A DNA stretch of 64,000 bases from Leucobacter tenebrionis. GTDB lineage: Bacteria; Actinomycetota; Actinomycetes; Actinomycetales; Microbacteriaceae. The position numbers and the translations under genes were made by a program. The stretch is from contig NZ_CP082322.1 of NCBI RefSeq assembly GCF_019884725.1, positions 2,294,001 to 2,358,000 of the forward strand. The letters are read 5' to 3'. Of the stretch, positions 44,158 to 52,340 are shown piece by piece (the first letter of the stretch is position 1; every line of letters begins with the position of its first letter). A model generated the notes under the pieces. That model worked only from the letters and a program-made list of their open reading frames with translations, was not told where the DNA came from and made no database searches.

Positions 44158-45117
44158 ATGACCGCACCCGCTCGCACCACCATCGGCACGTCAGGCATCG
44201 AGATCGCCGCGCTCGCGCTCGGCGGCAACGTCTTCGGCTGGACGGCCGATCGCGATACGTCTTTCGAGGTGCTCGACGCCTTCCTCGCGGGCGGCGGCGA
44301 TTTCGTCGATACGGCCGACGGATACTCGCACTGGGTGCCGGGCAACGGGGGCGGTGAATCGGAGACGATTCTCGGCGAGTGGTTCGCGGCCCGCGGCAAC
44401 CGCGACGACGTCGTGCTCGCCACGAAGGTTTCGACGCACCCCGATTTCTCGGGGCTCGCGCCCGACAACATCCGGGCGGCGGCGGATGCCTCACTGCGGC
44501 GGCTGCAGACCGACCGGATCGACCTCTACTACGCGCACTTCGATGATCCCGAGACGCCGCTCGAGGAGACGGTCGCCGCCTTCTCCGAGCTCGTCGATGC
44601 GGGCAAGGCGCGTGCGATCGGCATCTCGAACTACACGGCCGAGCGGGTGGCCGAGTGGATCGGCATCGCCCGTGACGGCGGGTACCACCTGCCTGTCGCA
44701 CTGCAGCCTCAGTACAGCCTCGTCGAGCGCGGGTTCGAGAGCAACGGGCTGCGGGAGGTCGCCGAGCGTGAGCGTCTCGCGGTCTTCCCGTACTACTCAC
44801 TGGCGAGCGGGTTCCTGGCGGGGAAGTATCGGGATGCCGGCGACGCCGCGGCGCCGGGCGCGAGCCCGCGGGCCGAGGGCGCCATCGGGTACCTCGATGA
44901 CCGCGGACGCGCGGTGCTCGCCGCCCTCGACGAGATCGCCGCCGTGCACGACGTGCCAGCCGCGGCGGTGTCGCTGGCGTGGCTGCGTGCTCAGCCGACC
45001 GTCGCTGCGCCCATTGCGAGCGCTCGCAACACCGCGCAGCTTCCCGCGCTGCTCGCCTCCCTCACGCTCGACCTCACGGCAGACGAGGTGGAGCGCCTGA
45101 GCGCGGCGTCGGCGTAG
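44158..45117 (+). CDS. Aldo/keto reductase
   Basis: 319 residues. AKR tetrad D51 (FVDTADG), Y56 (GYSHWV), K90 (LATKVS), H127 (YYAHFDD); cofactor site GISNYTAERV and APIASARN. GGNVFGWTADRDTSFEVLD resembles the YajO/YeaE-type and beta-subunit-like AKR group. A strong GAAGGAGGA ribosome site. Monocistronic, between two repeat-filled gaps. It likely reduces aldehydes or ketones with NADPH; no specific substrate is evident. Confidence 0.9.
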   Translation: MTAPARTTIGTSGIEIAALALGGNVFGWTADRDTSFEVLDAFLAGGGDFVDTADGYSHWVPGNGGGESETILGEWFAARGNRDDVVLATKVSTHPDFSGLAPDNIRAAADASLRRLQTDRIDLYYAHFDDPETPLEETVAAFSELVDAGKARAIGISNYTAERVAEWIGIARDGGYHLPVALQPQYSLVERGFESNGLREVAERERLAVFPYYSLASGFLAGKYRDAGDAAAPGASPRAEGAIGYLDDRGRAVLAALDEIAAVHDVPAAAVSLAWLRAQPTVAAPIASARNTAQLPALLASLTLDLTADEVERLSAASA

Positions 45118-45134
45118 ACCGCGGCTCGCCCCGT

Positions 45135-45191
45135 CGAGATACGGATCTTGCAGCTGCCACCCCCGGGTGGGCATGCGAAATCCGTATCTCG
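45135..45191. repeat. Inverted repeat (CGAGATACGGAT family)
   Basis: CGAGATACGGAT (45135-45146) pairs with ATCCGTATCTCG (45180-45191); inner arms continue with mismatches (TTGCAGCTGCCACCC against GGGTGGGCATGCGAA). The right arm recurs almost verbatim at 48618-48638. Confidence 0.75.
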
Positions 45192-45271
45192 GGCAGAGGT
45201 GCGCGGATCGTGCGCGACCCTGAGCAGACTCGGTCTACGCTCGTCGCGCCGTACGGGATCCTCCGCTAGAG

Positions 45272-45293
45272 TTTAACTAGCTTATCTAGCAAA
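45272..45293. promoter_or_regulatory. Probable MarR-type operator before the MMPL gene
   Basis: AT-rich inverted repeat: TTTAACTAG, five-base centre, then CTAGCAAA; the core CTAG-N5-CTAG is perfect. It lies 17 bp upstream of the start GTG at 45310, within the expected core promoter, and in a window averaging near 70% G+C its AT-richness is conspicuous. The marR gene at 47980-48501 is the obvious candidate for its ligand. Confidence 0.55.
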
Positions 45294-45309
45294 TTTTTGG
45301 GGAGGTGCG

Positions 45310-47511
45310 GTGGTGGAGACGGGGACTGCGAAGAAGCGTGGGGTCGGCGCGCGCTGGCTGCGGGTGCTGCTGCCCGCGCTGCTGATCGTCGTGTGGTTCG
45401 CCGCGGCGGGCATGGGCGGCCCGCTGTTCGGCAAGGTCGACGAGGTGTCGTCGAACGACCAGACGGCGTACCTGCCGGAGTCGGCCGAGGCCACCGAGGT
45501 GCAGCGCGCGCTGCCCGAGTTCCTGGGCGACGACGTGATCCCGGCGGTCGCGGTCTTCTCCTCGGAGGACACGATCGACGCTGCCGCTCTGGATCGGCTC
45601 GGCGATGCGCTGGCCGACGCCGAGCGCATCGATGGCATCGAGAGCGGTGCGTCTCCTCTCATCCCATCTGACGACGGTCTCGCCGCGCAGGCATTCGTGC
45701 CCATCGACGCCGATGCCGACATCTCTGACGCGGTGGCGCAGCTCGGCGACGAACTGCGCGCGTCGGCGCCGGACGGGATCGTCGTGCACGTCACCGGCCC
45801 GGCGGGCTTCACGGCCGATCTCGTCTCGGGCTTCGCCGGCATCGATGGGATCCTGCTGCTCGTCGCCCTGCTGGCCGTGCTCGTGATCCTGGTCATCGTC
45901 TACCGCTCGCTGCTGCTGCCCGTCGTGGTGCTCAGCACGAGTCTGTTCGCGCTCTGCACGGCCCTGCTTGTGGTGTGGCACCTCGCGGACGCCGGCGTGC
46001 TGCTCCTCAGCGGGCAGACGCAGGGCATCCTGTTCATCCTCGTGATCGGCGCCGCGACCGACTACTCGCTGCTGCTGGTGGCCCGCTTCCGCGAGGAGCT
46101 GCGGGTCACGCGCGACCGCGGCGCGGCCGTACTGGCCGCCGTACGCGGATCCCTCGAGCCCATCGCCGCCTCGGGCGGCACCGTGATCGCGGGCCTGCTG
46201 TGCTTGCTGCTCAGCGACCTCAAATCGAACAGCACGCTCGGCCCGGTCGCGTCGATCGGGATCGTGTTCGCGATGCTCTCGGCGCTCACCCTGCTGCCGG
46301 CGCTGCTCTTCGTCTTCGGTCGGGCCGCCTACTGGCCGCGGCGACCGAAATACGAGCCCGACGTCGTGCGCGAGGAGCACGGCCTGCCGAGCCGCGGCGC
46401 CTGGCGCCGCCTGGCCGAGCTGATCCGCAGGCGCCCGCGCCCGATCTGGATCGTCACCGCGATCGTGCTCGCGCTCGGCGCGGCCGGCGTCACCCAGCTG
46501 CAGGCACAGGGTGTTCCGCAGTCGGATCTCGTGCTCGGCCAGTCCGAGGCGCGCGACGGGCAGGCGGTGCTCGGCGAGCACTTCCCGGGCGGATCGGGCA
46601 GCCCGGTCTACGTGCTCACCCCCGAGGACGAGCTGCAGAGCACAGCCGACGTGCTGCTCGCGCACTTGGGTATCGAGGGGGTGACCGTGACGAGCGACGA
46701 CTCGCCGAGCGGCTCCGCGCCCGTCACCGAGCGCGGGATCGAGGCCTACGGCCCGCCGGGCACTCCCGCTCCCGAGCCCACCGTCAACGACGGGCGCGTG
46801 CTGCTGCAGGCCACGCTCGCCGACGCTGCCGACTCCGACGCTGCGGCGAAGACCGTCACGAGCCTGCGCGAAGAGCTGCACGGTGGCGGCCCCGGAGCCT
46901 CTACCGATGCCGCGGACCGCGCGGCCCTCGTCGGCGGCGTCACCGCCACCGCGGTCGACACGAACCAGGCGTCGATCCACGACCGCAACCTCATCATCCC
47001 GCTCGTGCTCGTCGTCATCCTCGTGATCCTGATGCTGCTCCTGCGCTCCGTCGTGGCACCGATCCTGCTGATCCTCACCACCGTGCTCTCCTTCGGCACG
47101 GCCTTGGGTGTCGCGGCCCTGGTGTTCAACGGCGTGTTCGACTTCCCCGGCGCCGACCCCGCGGTGCCCCTCTACGGCTTCGTGTTCCTCGTCGCCCTCG
47201 GCATTGACTACAACATCTTCCTCATGACCCGGGTGCGCGAGGAGTCGGCACGGCACGGCACGCGCGACGGGATCCTGCGCGGCCTCACCATCACGGGCGG
47301 CGTCATCACCTCGGCGGGCCTCGTGCTCGCTGCGACGTTCGCGGCGCTCTCGGTGATCCCGATCCTGTTCCTCGTGCAGATCGCGTTCATCGTCGCGTTC
47401 GGCGTGCTGCTCGACACCTTCATCGTGCGCTCCCTGCTCGTGCCCGCGCTCGCGACCGACATCGGGCGGGCGATCTGGTGGCCGTCGAAGCTGGGGAAGG
47501 GTGCACGATGA
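45310..47511 (+). CDS. MMPL-family (RND-like) transporter
   Basis: 733 residues with two repeated halves. Each half has one helix, a large extracytoplasmic loop (for example SSNDQTAYLPESAEATEVQR in half 1), and a block of five to six helices. Half 1 carries ATDYSLLLVARFREEL and half 2 LGIDYNIFLMTRVREE: the Asp-Tyr proton-relay motifs of MMPL proteins. It exports lipids or hydrophobic drugs using the proton gradient. GTG 45310 has GGAGG 5 bp upstream; GTG 45313 is an alternative. It overlaps the next gene by 4 bp. Size and operator suggest a MarR-controlled efflux pump rather than a mycolate exporter. Confidence 0.92.
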   Translation: MVETGTAKKRGVGARWLRVLLPALLIVVWFAAAGMGGPLFGKVDEVSSNDQTAYLPESAEATEVQRALPEFLGDDVIPAVAVFSSEDTIDAAALDRLGDALADAERIDGIESGASPLIPSDDGLAAQAFVPIDADADISDAVAQLGDELRASAPDGIVVHVTGPAGFTADLVSGFAGIDGILLLVALLAVLVILVIVYRSLLLPVVVLSTSLFALCTALLVVWHLADAGVLLLSGQTQGILFILVIGAATDYSLLLVARFREELRVTRDRGAAVLAAVRGSLEPIAASGGTVIAGLLCLLLSDLKSNSTLGPVASIGIVFAMLSALTLLPALLFVFGRAAYWPRRPKYEPDVVREEHGLPSRGAWRRLAELIRRRPRPIWIVTAIVLALGAAGVTQLQAQGVPQSDLVLGQSEARDGQAVLGEHFPGGSGSPVYVLTPEDELQSTADVLLAHLGIEGVTVTSDDSPSGSAPVTERGIEAYGPPGTPAPEPTVNDGRVLLQATLADAADSDAAAKTVTSLREELHGGGPGASTDAADRAALVGGVTATAVDTNQASIHDRNLIIPLVLVVILVILMLLLRSVVAPILLILTTVLSFGTALGVAALVFNGVFDFPGADPAVPLYGFVFLVALGIDYNIFLMTRVREESARHGTRDGILRGLTITGGVITSAGLVLAATFAALSVIPILFLVQIAFIVAFGVLLDTFIVRSLLVPALATDIGRAIWWPSKLGKGAR

Positions 47512-47942
47512 GGATCTGGTCGCTGCACCCGCAGCATCTCGACCGCATGGGGCTGCTCGCCTGCTGGCGCGAGACGCTGCTCGCACAGGCCGTGCTCGCA
47601 GAGCGCACGCGCGGTTACCGCAACCACCCGCAGCTCGAGCGCTTCCGCGCGCACCCGCGTCCGCTCGACGCGGTGGGCGCCTACCTGAGCGGCGTCGCCG
47701 AGGAGGCCGGGCGGCGCGGTTATCGCTTCGACGCGGCGCGCATCCTGAGACCGGGATCCCTCGCGGACGACGACCGAATCCCGGTCACCGAGGGTCAGCT
47801 CGCCTTCGAGTGGCAGCACCTCGGCCGCAAGCTGCGCGAGCGCGACCCCGATCGAGCCGCCGCTTGGGAGGTGTCGGAACCCGTGCCGCACCCGGTGTTC
47901 TGCGTCGAGCCGGGGTCGGTCGCGTCGTGGGAGCGGCCCTGA
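47508..47942 (+). CDS. Pyrimidine dimer DNA glycosylase/endonuclease V-type protein (Pyr_excise)
   Basis: 144 residues starting MRIWSLHPQHLDRMGLLACW, the hallmark N-terminus of the PF03013-type group annotated as pyrimidine-dimer glycosylases; RGYRNHPQLERF, LSGVAEEAGRRGY and LAFEWQHLGRKL are further conserved blocks. T4 endonuclease V, the type member, cleaves the glycosidic bond at UV-induced dimers and nicks the DNA. The start is in the ATGA overlap with the MMPL gene, an unexpected coupling of exporter and DNA-repair protein. The function of bacterial chromosomal members is less certain. Confidence 0.8.
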   Translation: MRIWSLHPQHLDRMGLLACWRETLLAQAVLAERTRGYRNHPQLERFRAHPRPLDAVGAYLSGVAEEAGRRGYRFDAARILRPGSLADDDRIPVTEGQLAFEWQHLGRKLRERDPDRAAAWEVSEPVPHPVFCVEPGSVASWERP

Positions 47943-47979
47943 TCGCCGGTGTGCGAAGGCGCGGGATCGGCCCGCCGGC

Positions 47980-48501
47980 TCAGCTCTCCAGGTCGAGTGC
48001 GGCGCTCACGGCGTTCATCACGCGCGTCGCGGCGTCCAGCTCGTCGTCGTCGAAGGGGGCGAGCGCGTCCCGGAGCGCCGCGAGGTGCGGGCCGTAGCTG
48101 CGGAAGAACTCCGCGCGCGACGCATCCGTGAGCTCGACGACGCGTGCGCGCCGGTCGCTCGGGTGGGGAGCGCGCCGCACGTGCCCCGATGCCGCCAGGC
48201 GATCCAGCAGCTTCGTGGTCGACGCGGTCGAGATGCGCAAGTGCCGCGCGATTTCGTTGGGGCTCACCGAGCGCCCCTGCTCCTCGCGGATGATGAGCAG
48301 CCGCAGCGCCGCGACATCGCTCGCGTTCATGCCCATGCCGTGCTTGAGGCTTCCCGACATGCGGTCGTGCGCGTCGCCGAAGCCGCGCACGGCCCGCAGC
48401 GCCCGCAGCACGAGCTCGGTGCGGCGGCGATCGCTCGCGGAGTCGCGGGGATCCCGATCCGGATCCCCCGCGTGCGGGCCGGCAGCGGGGCGACGAGTCA
48501 T
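47980..48501 (-). CDS. MarR-family transcriptional regulator
   Basis: 173 residues from the ATG at 48501 (MTRRPAAGP; GGAG close by); a GTG at 48519 would add six residues. The winged-helix domain is clear: MNASDVAALRLLIIREEQGR, VSPNEIARHLRISTASTTKLLDRL, then the wing ASGHVRRAPHPSDRRARVVELT, in which Asp and two Arg of the DxRxx motif are present. MarR dimers bind palindromes and release on binding phenolic or drug ligands. It converges on the MMPL/glycosylase operon; the AT-rich palindrome at 45272-45293 is a likely target. Confidence 0.9.
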   Translation of the reverse strand: MTRRPAAGPHAGDPDRDPRDSASDRRRTELVLRALRAVRGFGDAHDRMSGSLKHGMGMNASDVAALRLLIIREEQGRSVSPNEIARHLRISTASTTKLLDRLAASGHVRRAPHPSDRRARVVELTDASRAEFFRSYGPHLAALRDALAPFDDDELDAATRVMNAVSAALDLES

Positions 48502-48580
48502 GGCTCCATTCTCGCGCACGGCCCTCCGCCGCCCGAACGGCTGGGGTTCGCGAGGGCTCCTGGCCTCTGCACGATGCCCT

Positions 48581-48638
48581 TCGAGAGGCGGATTTCGCAG
48601 GCCGTCCCGCGATCGAGCATGCGAAATCCGTATCTCGG
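48581..48638. repeat. Inverted repeat (CGAGATACGGAT family, second copy)
   Basis: CGGATTTCGCA (48589-48599) pairs with TGCGAAATCCG (48620-48630); flanks CGAGAGG and TATCTCG pair with two mismatches. Here it lies between divergent genes (marR and the SpoU methyltransferase), so termination is not a sufficient explanation. Confidence 0.75.
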
Positions 48639-48698
48639 CGGGGGCGAACCTGCGTCGCGCGGTCGGCGCGCGCCGGATCCGCCTGGGAGAATGGAGCG

Positions 48699-49391
48699 GT
48701 GACTCAGCATCCGGATCCTGCGCAGCCCAGCCCCTCCGAGACAGCGGCGGATCCTCACCCCGAACGCACCACCGCCGGCGTCGGCCCCTGGCCCGGGGGC
48801 CGCGACGCGTGGCCCGACGAGGACCGCTACGACCCGGAACTGCTCGAGCACGGGGACACCCGCAACGTGATCGATCGCTACCGGTATTGGCGCATGGAGG
48901 CGATCGTCGCCGACCTCGACGAGCACCGGCATCCGTTCCACGTCGCGATCGAGAACTGGCAGCACGACATGAACATCGGCTCGATCGTGCGCAGCGCCAA
49001 CGCGTTCGCCGCAGACACCGTGCACATCGTGGGTCGCCGTCGCTGGAACAAGCGCGGCGCGATGGTCACCGACCGCTACCAGCACGTGGTGCACCGGCCC
49101 GACGTGGCGGCGCTCGCCGAGTGGGCGCGCGAGCAGGGCATCCCGATCATCGCCATCGATAACGTCCCCGGCTGCGTGCCCATGGAGACCTTCGAGTGGC
49201 CCGAGCGCTGCGTAATGCTGTTCGGGCAGGAGGGGCCGGGGCTCACCGCCGAGGCGATCGCGGCGGCCGAGGCCGTCGTGGAGATCACGCAGTACGGATC
49301 CACCCGCTCGATCAACGCGAGCGCGGCGGCCGCGGTCGCCATGTACTCCTGGGTGGGGCAGCACTCGCCGCTGCGGCCGGGCGCGGGCTAA
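48699..49391 (+). CDS. TrmH/SpoU-family RNA 2'-O-methyltransferase
   Basis: 230 residues. The SPOUT motifs are intact: motif 1 NIGSIVRSANAF, motif 2 CVMLFGQEGPGL, motif 3 YGSTRSINASAAAAVAMY, which together form the SAM-binding trefoil knot and supply the catalytic Arg. A 60-residue proline- and acid-rich N-terminal extension precedes the core and has no recognised domain. GTG 48699 start. It methylates ribose 2'-OH in tRNA or rRNA; the target cannot be told from sequence. Confidence 0.92.
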   Translation: MTQHPDPAQPSPSETAADPHPERTTAGVGPWPGGRDAWPDEDRYDPELLEHGDTRNVIDRYRYWRMEAIVADLDEHRHPFHVAIENWQHDMNIGSIVRSANAFAADTVHIVGRRRWNKRGAMVTDRYQHVVHRPDVAALAEWAREQGIPIIAIDNVPGCVPMETFEWPERCVMLFGQEGPGLTAEAIAAAEAVVEITQYGSTRSINASAAAAVAMYSWVGQHSPLRPGAG

Positions 49392-49421
49392 GGCAGCGCC
49401 GGAAGCCGATGCGCCCCCGGA

Positions 49422-49486
49422 TGAGGAGATCGCGATTCAGGCGGGTGTATTCAGCGAAATCACCCGCCTGAATCGCGATCTCCTCA
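49422..49486. repeat. Perfect 26-bp inverted repeat (GAGGAGATCGCG family, second copy)
   Basis: Arms 49422-49447 (starting TGAGGAGATCGCGATTC) and 49461-49486 are exact complements, loop 13 nt. It shares the outer GAGGAGATCGCG with 10935-10998, while the inner stem differs in paired fashion. It lies between two plus-strand genes. Confidence 0.87.
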
Positions 49487-49525
49487 CTGGGAAGCGCGGG
49501 CGACCGAGCCGTCTACGATGGCGGG

Positions 49526-50032
49526 ATGACCGACGCGCTCGTGACCGAACGGCTGATCCTGCACCCGCTCACCCGTGCAGAGGCCGAGGCCATCGTCGGG
49601 CGAGGCTCGGACGGACCGGAGTACCCGAGCCCGGCCGATGTCGAGGCAGCCGTCGACTTCATCGGCCACTGCGATACGAGCGGCGATCCGCAGCCGTTCG
49701 GCGCCTATGAACTGCGGCTCCGCAGCACGGGATTGCCGATTGGCGGCGCCGGGTTCAACCGTCCCCTCGATGATTCCGGGGCGACCACCGTCGGATACGG
49801 GTTGATCGAGGCGGCGCGGGGGCAGGGCTACGCGAGCGAGGCGCTGCGCGCGCTGCTCGACTACGCGCGGGCTCTGGGCGCGACGAGGATCCTCGGCAGT
49901 GCGAATCGAGACAACACCGCCTCCTGCCGGGTGATGGAGGCCGCGGGCATGCGGTTCGTCCGCTCCGACGAGCGAGAGCACTTCTACGCCACTGCGTGGG
50001 GCGAGCCTTCACGAGGCACTGCCCGATCCTGA
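49526..50032 (+). CDS. GNAT-family N-acetyltransferase, RimJ-like
   Basis: 168 residues. TERLILHPLTRAEAEAI at the start is typical of RimJ/RimL-type GNATs; the acetyl-CoA loop is ARGQGYAS (R/Q-x-x-G-x-G/A), followed by LGATRILGSANRDNTASCRV and MEAAGMRFV. It transfers acetyl from acetyl-CoA to an amine on a protein terminus or small molecule. Single gene downstream of the 49422 hairpin. Confidence 0.9.
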   Translation: MTDALVTERLILHPLTRAEAEAIVGRGSDGPEYPSPADVEAAVDFIGHCDTSGDPQPFGAYELRLRSTGLPIGGAGFNRPLDDSGATTVGYGLIEAARGQGYASEALRALLDYARALGATRILGSANRDNTASCRVMEAAGMRFVRSDEREHFYATAWGEPSRGTARS

Positions 50033-50317
50033 GCTCGGTCGCGCAGCCGCCCGATCGGAATCGGGGGCGCTGCGGGGTCTCGCCGCGGGCGAAGTGGGGG
50101 ATGAGCGGCACCTGCCCCACCTTCAGGAAGATGCAGGGCGTGAGGGCGGGATCGCGTGGTGCTCCGCCCACGGCTTCGTGCAGGCGGCTGGCGGATCCTT
50201 CACCGCTCCGCCCGGGTGTAGACCTGCCCCGGTGTAGTCCTCGCGCACGGTGTCTCGGATCTGCACGGGTGCGGGAGGTCTACTTCGGCTGACGGATCCG
50301 GATCCCCGATCCCGCCC
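50033..50317. other. Intergenic region with an imperfect inverted repeat
   Basis: No gene supported. GTAGACCT (50218-50225) pairs with AGGTCTAC (50276-50283), with imperfect extension inward (GCCCCGGTG against CGGGTGCGGG). It lies between converging genes and may be a bidirectional terminator. Confidence 0.5.
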
Positions 50318-51166
50318 TCACACCACGTCGCGACGCCAGCGCAGCAACCAGCCGGCCGCGAGCGCCACCGCGGCGTAGGCGACGATCACCGCGAACCCCG
50401 CCCAGATGCCGAGCGCGCCCGAGCCCTGCGGAGCCGACGGGTCGAGCGCCGACAGGTTGTTCATCAGGCTCGCCCCGACGAAAGCGTCCGTCGCGGCACC
50501 CGGCAAGAACTTCGCCACCTGCGCGCTCCACTCCCAGAACTGCGCGCCGGTGCGCAGCAGCGGCTCGACGAACTGGGTGAACACGAGGGCGATCACGATC
50601 GCGACGGCCTGATTGCGCACGAGCACGCCGATCCCGAACCCGATGACCGCCCAGATGCCGAGCACCGCGAGCACCCGCCCGATCACGGCCCAGGTCTCGC
50701 CCGTGCCGAGCATCGGATCGGCGCCGGTCGCCGCGAGCACGCTCGCACCGGCCCCGACCGCGCCGATCAATCCTGCCGCGCCCAGTGCGATGCCGAAGCC
50801 GAGCAGCACGACGGTCTTGCTCAGCAGCACCAGTCCGCGACGGGGCTCGAGCGTGAAGGTGAGTCCGAGGGTGCGGTGCCGCAGTTCGCCCGTGGCCGTG
50901 AGCGCGCCCAGCAGCAGCGGCACGACGTAGCCGAAGCCCGACACCGACGAGTAGACCATGTCGGCCGCGCTCTGGGCCGGCAGCGCCGGAGCTCCCTCGC
51001 CGGCGCCCGCGAGCGCCTCGCCCATCGCACTGAACATGAATCCGAACATCGACGCGATCATCGCTGAGTACGCGGCGATCACGATCGCGAGGATCCACCA
51101 CAGCTTTGTGGAGAGCACCTTGCGCCACTCCGACGAGAGGGAGCGGGTGATGCGGTTGCCGCTCAT
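50318..51166 (-). CDS. ABC-2-type transporter permease
   Basis: 282 residues with six predicted membrane helices: LWWILAIVIAAYSAMIAS, then a loop, YVVPLLLGALTATGELRHRT (the ABC-2 gate region), LLGFGIALGAAGLIGAVGA, VLAVLGIWAVIGFGIGVLV, AVAIVIALVFTQFV and a C-terminal helix. The cytoplasmic N-terminus SLSSEWRKVLSTK is typical. It forms an exporter with the ATPase encoded upstream (4-bp overlap). The substrate is unknown. Confidence 0.9.
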   Translation of the reverse strand: MSGNRITRSLSSEWRKVLSTKLWWILAIVIAAYSAMIASMFGFMFSAMGEALAGAGEGAPALPAQSAADMVYSSVSGFGYVVPLLLGALTATGELRHRTLGLTFTLEPRRGLVLLSKTVVLLGFGIALGAAGLIGAVGAGASVLAATGADPMLGTGETWAVIGRVLAVLGIWAVIGFGIGVLVRNQAVAIVIALVFTQFVEPLLRTGAQFWEWSAQVAKFLPGAATDAFVGASLMNNLSALDPSAPQGSGALGIWAGFAVIVAYAAVALAAGWLLRWRRDVV

Positions 51167-52158
51167 CGCGGGCCTCCTTCCGCGGGGGCGGGTGCGGGGG
51201 CTGGGGCGGGTGCGGAAGTCGGTGCGGGATCGGAGGGCCCCTCCGGGCTCGGCCCTGCAGCCCCGCCCTCGATCAGGTCGAGGAAGATCTGCTCGAGCTC
51301 GCTCTCCTCGACGCTCAGGTGGGAGAGCGGGATCCCGGCCCGCAGCGCGATCTCGCCGACGGCGGCGGGCTCGATCCCGCTCACCCGCATCGTCTCGCCG
51401 CGCACCCCGTGCACCTGCCCGCCCGCGGCCTGCAGGGCCTGCGCGAGCCCCGGCTGATCGGCGGCCGAGACGAGCACCGTGCGCTCGCCGTCGCCCCGCT
51501 GTAATTCGGCCAGCGTGCCCGCGAAGGCGAGCTCGCCGCGGCGGATCACCACCACGTCATCGACCGTCTGCTGCACCTCGCTCAGCAGGTGCGACGACAG
51601 CAGCACGGTCTTGCCCTCGCTCGCGAGGTGGCGCAGGAAGAGGCGGATCCAGCGGATGCCCTCGGGGTCGAGGCCGTTGATCGGCTCGTCGAGCAGGATC
51701 ACCTGGGGCTCGCCGAGCAGCGCCGCCGCGAGTGCGAGCCGCTGGCGCATGCCGAGCGAGTAGCCTCCGGTCTTGCGGTCGGCGGCGCCCGCGAGGCCCA
51801 CGAGCCCGAGTTTCTCGTCGATGCGTTCGCGGGGTACTCCGATGGCGCGGCGCACGATGTCGAGGTGCGCCCGGCCGGTGTGCGCGGGGTGGAAGTTCGC
51901 GGAGAGGGCTGAACCGACGGTGAGCGCCGGGCGCTCGAGGGCGGTGTAGGGCGTGCCGCCGATGGTGGCAGTGCCCGAGTCGGGACGCAACAGGCCGAGC
52001 ACCATGCCGAGCGTGGTCGTCTTGCCCGAGCCGTTCGGGCCGAGGAAACCCGTGACGCGACCCGGTTGCGCGGTGAAGCTGAGGTCGCTCACGGCCTGCA
52101 CGCCGCCGAAGCGCTTCGAGAGGTGCGCGACCTCGACCGCGCGCTGCGTCTGCGTCAT
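51163..52158 (-). CDS. ABC transporter ATP-binding protein (ABC-2/DrrA-CcmA type)
   Basis: 331 residues. Walker A GPNGSGKTT, signature YSLGMRQRL, Walker B VILLDEPINGLDPEGI, H-loop LLSSHLLSEV; a C-terminal domain (VSAADQPGLAQALQAAG) and ESELEQIFLDLIEG end the conserved part. The last 30 residues are a Pro/Ala repeat (APAPAPAPAPA). It powers the permease gene it overlaps. It starts at ATG 52158 with GAGGAGG 5 bp upstream. Confidence 0.92.
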   Translation of the reverse strand: MTQTQRAVEVAHLSKRFGGVQAVSDLSFTAQPGRVTGFLGPNGSGKTTTLGMVLGLLRPDSGTATIGGTPYTALERPALTVGSALSANFHPAHTGRAHLDIVRRAIGVPRERIDEKLGLVGLAGAADRKTGGYSLGMRQRLALAAALLGEPQVILLDEPINGLDPEGIRWIRLFLRHLASEGKTVLLSSHLLSEVQQTVDDVVVIRRGELAFAGTLAELQRGDGERTVLVSAADQPGLAQALQAAGGQVHGVRGETMRVSGIEPAAVGEIALRAGIPLSHLSVEESELEQIFLDLIEGGAAGPSPEGPSDPAPTSAPAPAPAPAPAEGGPR

Positions 52159-52181
52159 GGGGCCTCCTCGCTCGCCTGTGC

Positions 52182-52208
52182 AATAACTCTATACGAGCTA
52201 GAACTATT
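52182..52208 (-). promoter_or_regulatory. AT-rich inverted repeat upstream of the ABC-2 exporter
   Basis: AATAACTCTA and TAGAACTATT, separated by 7 bp, match in 8 of 10 positions as inverted arms. The site is 24 bp upstream of the ATPase start, where the core promoter should lie, so it is a probable operator. GntR (YtrA-like) or MarR regulators often control such exporters; none is adjacent. Confidence 0.5.
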
Positions 52209-52259
52209 GCCGCCAGGACTCCCCTTGTTCTGCCCGTGCCCGGCAAGCATTCGCGAATG

Positions 52260-52327
52260 CGAAACGCGGAGTCCCGATTTGCCCCCTCAGCACTTCGCGA
52301 GGCAGCAAATCGGGACTCCGCGTTTCG
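52260..52327. repeat. Perfect 23-bp inverted repeat (ACGCGGAGTCCCG family)
   Basis: Arms 52260-52282 (CGAAACGCGGAGTCCCGA...) and 52305-52327 are exact complements, loop 22 nt. It lies 13 bp beyond the stop of the flavoenzyme gene. A degenerate relative lies at 56386-56451. Confidence 0.85.
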
Positions 52328-52340
52328 AGCGCCTCCGGGC

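Noticed and set aside
47508-47942. Reading the small protein after the MMPL gene as a DUF of wholly unknown function
   Set aside because: MRIWSLHP, RGYRNHPQL and LAFEWQHL match the pyrimidine-dimer glycosylase group, so that call was kept with reduced confidence.
49755-50171. Minus-strand frame with a CIFLKVGQVPLIPHF-like stretch
   Set aside because: It overlaps the GNAT gene, has no ribosome site, and the rest is Arg-rich shadow.
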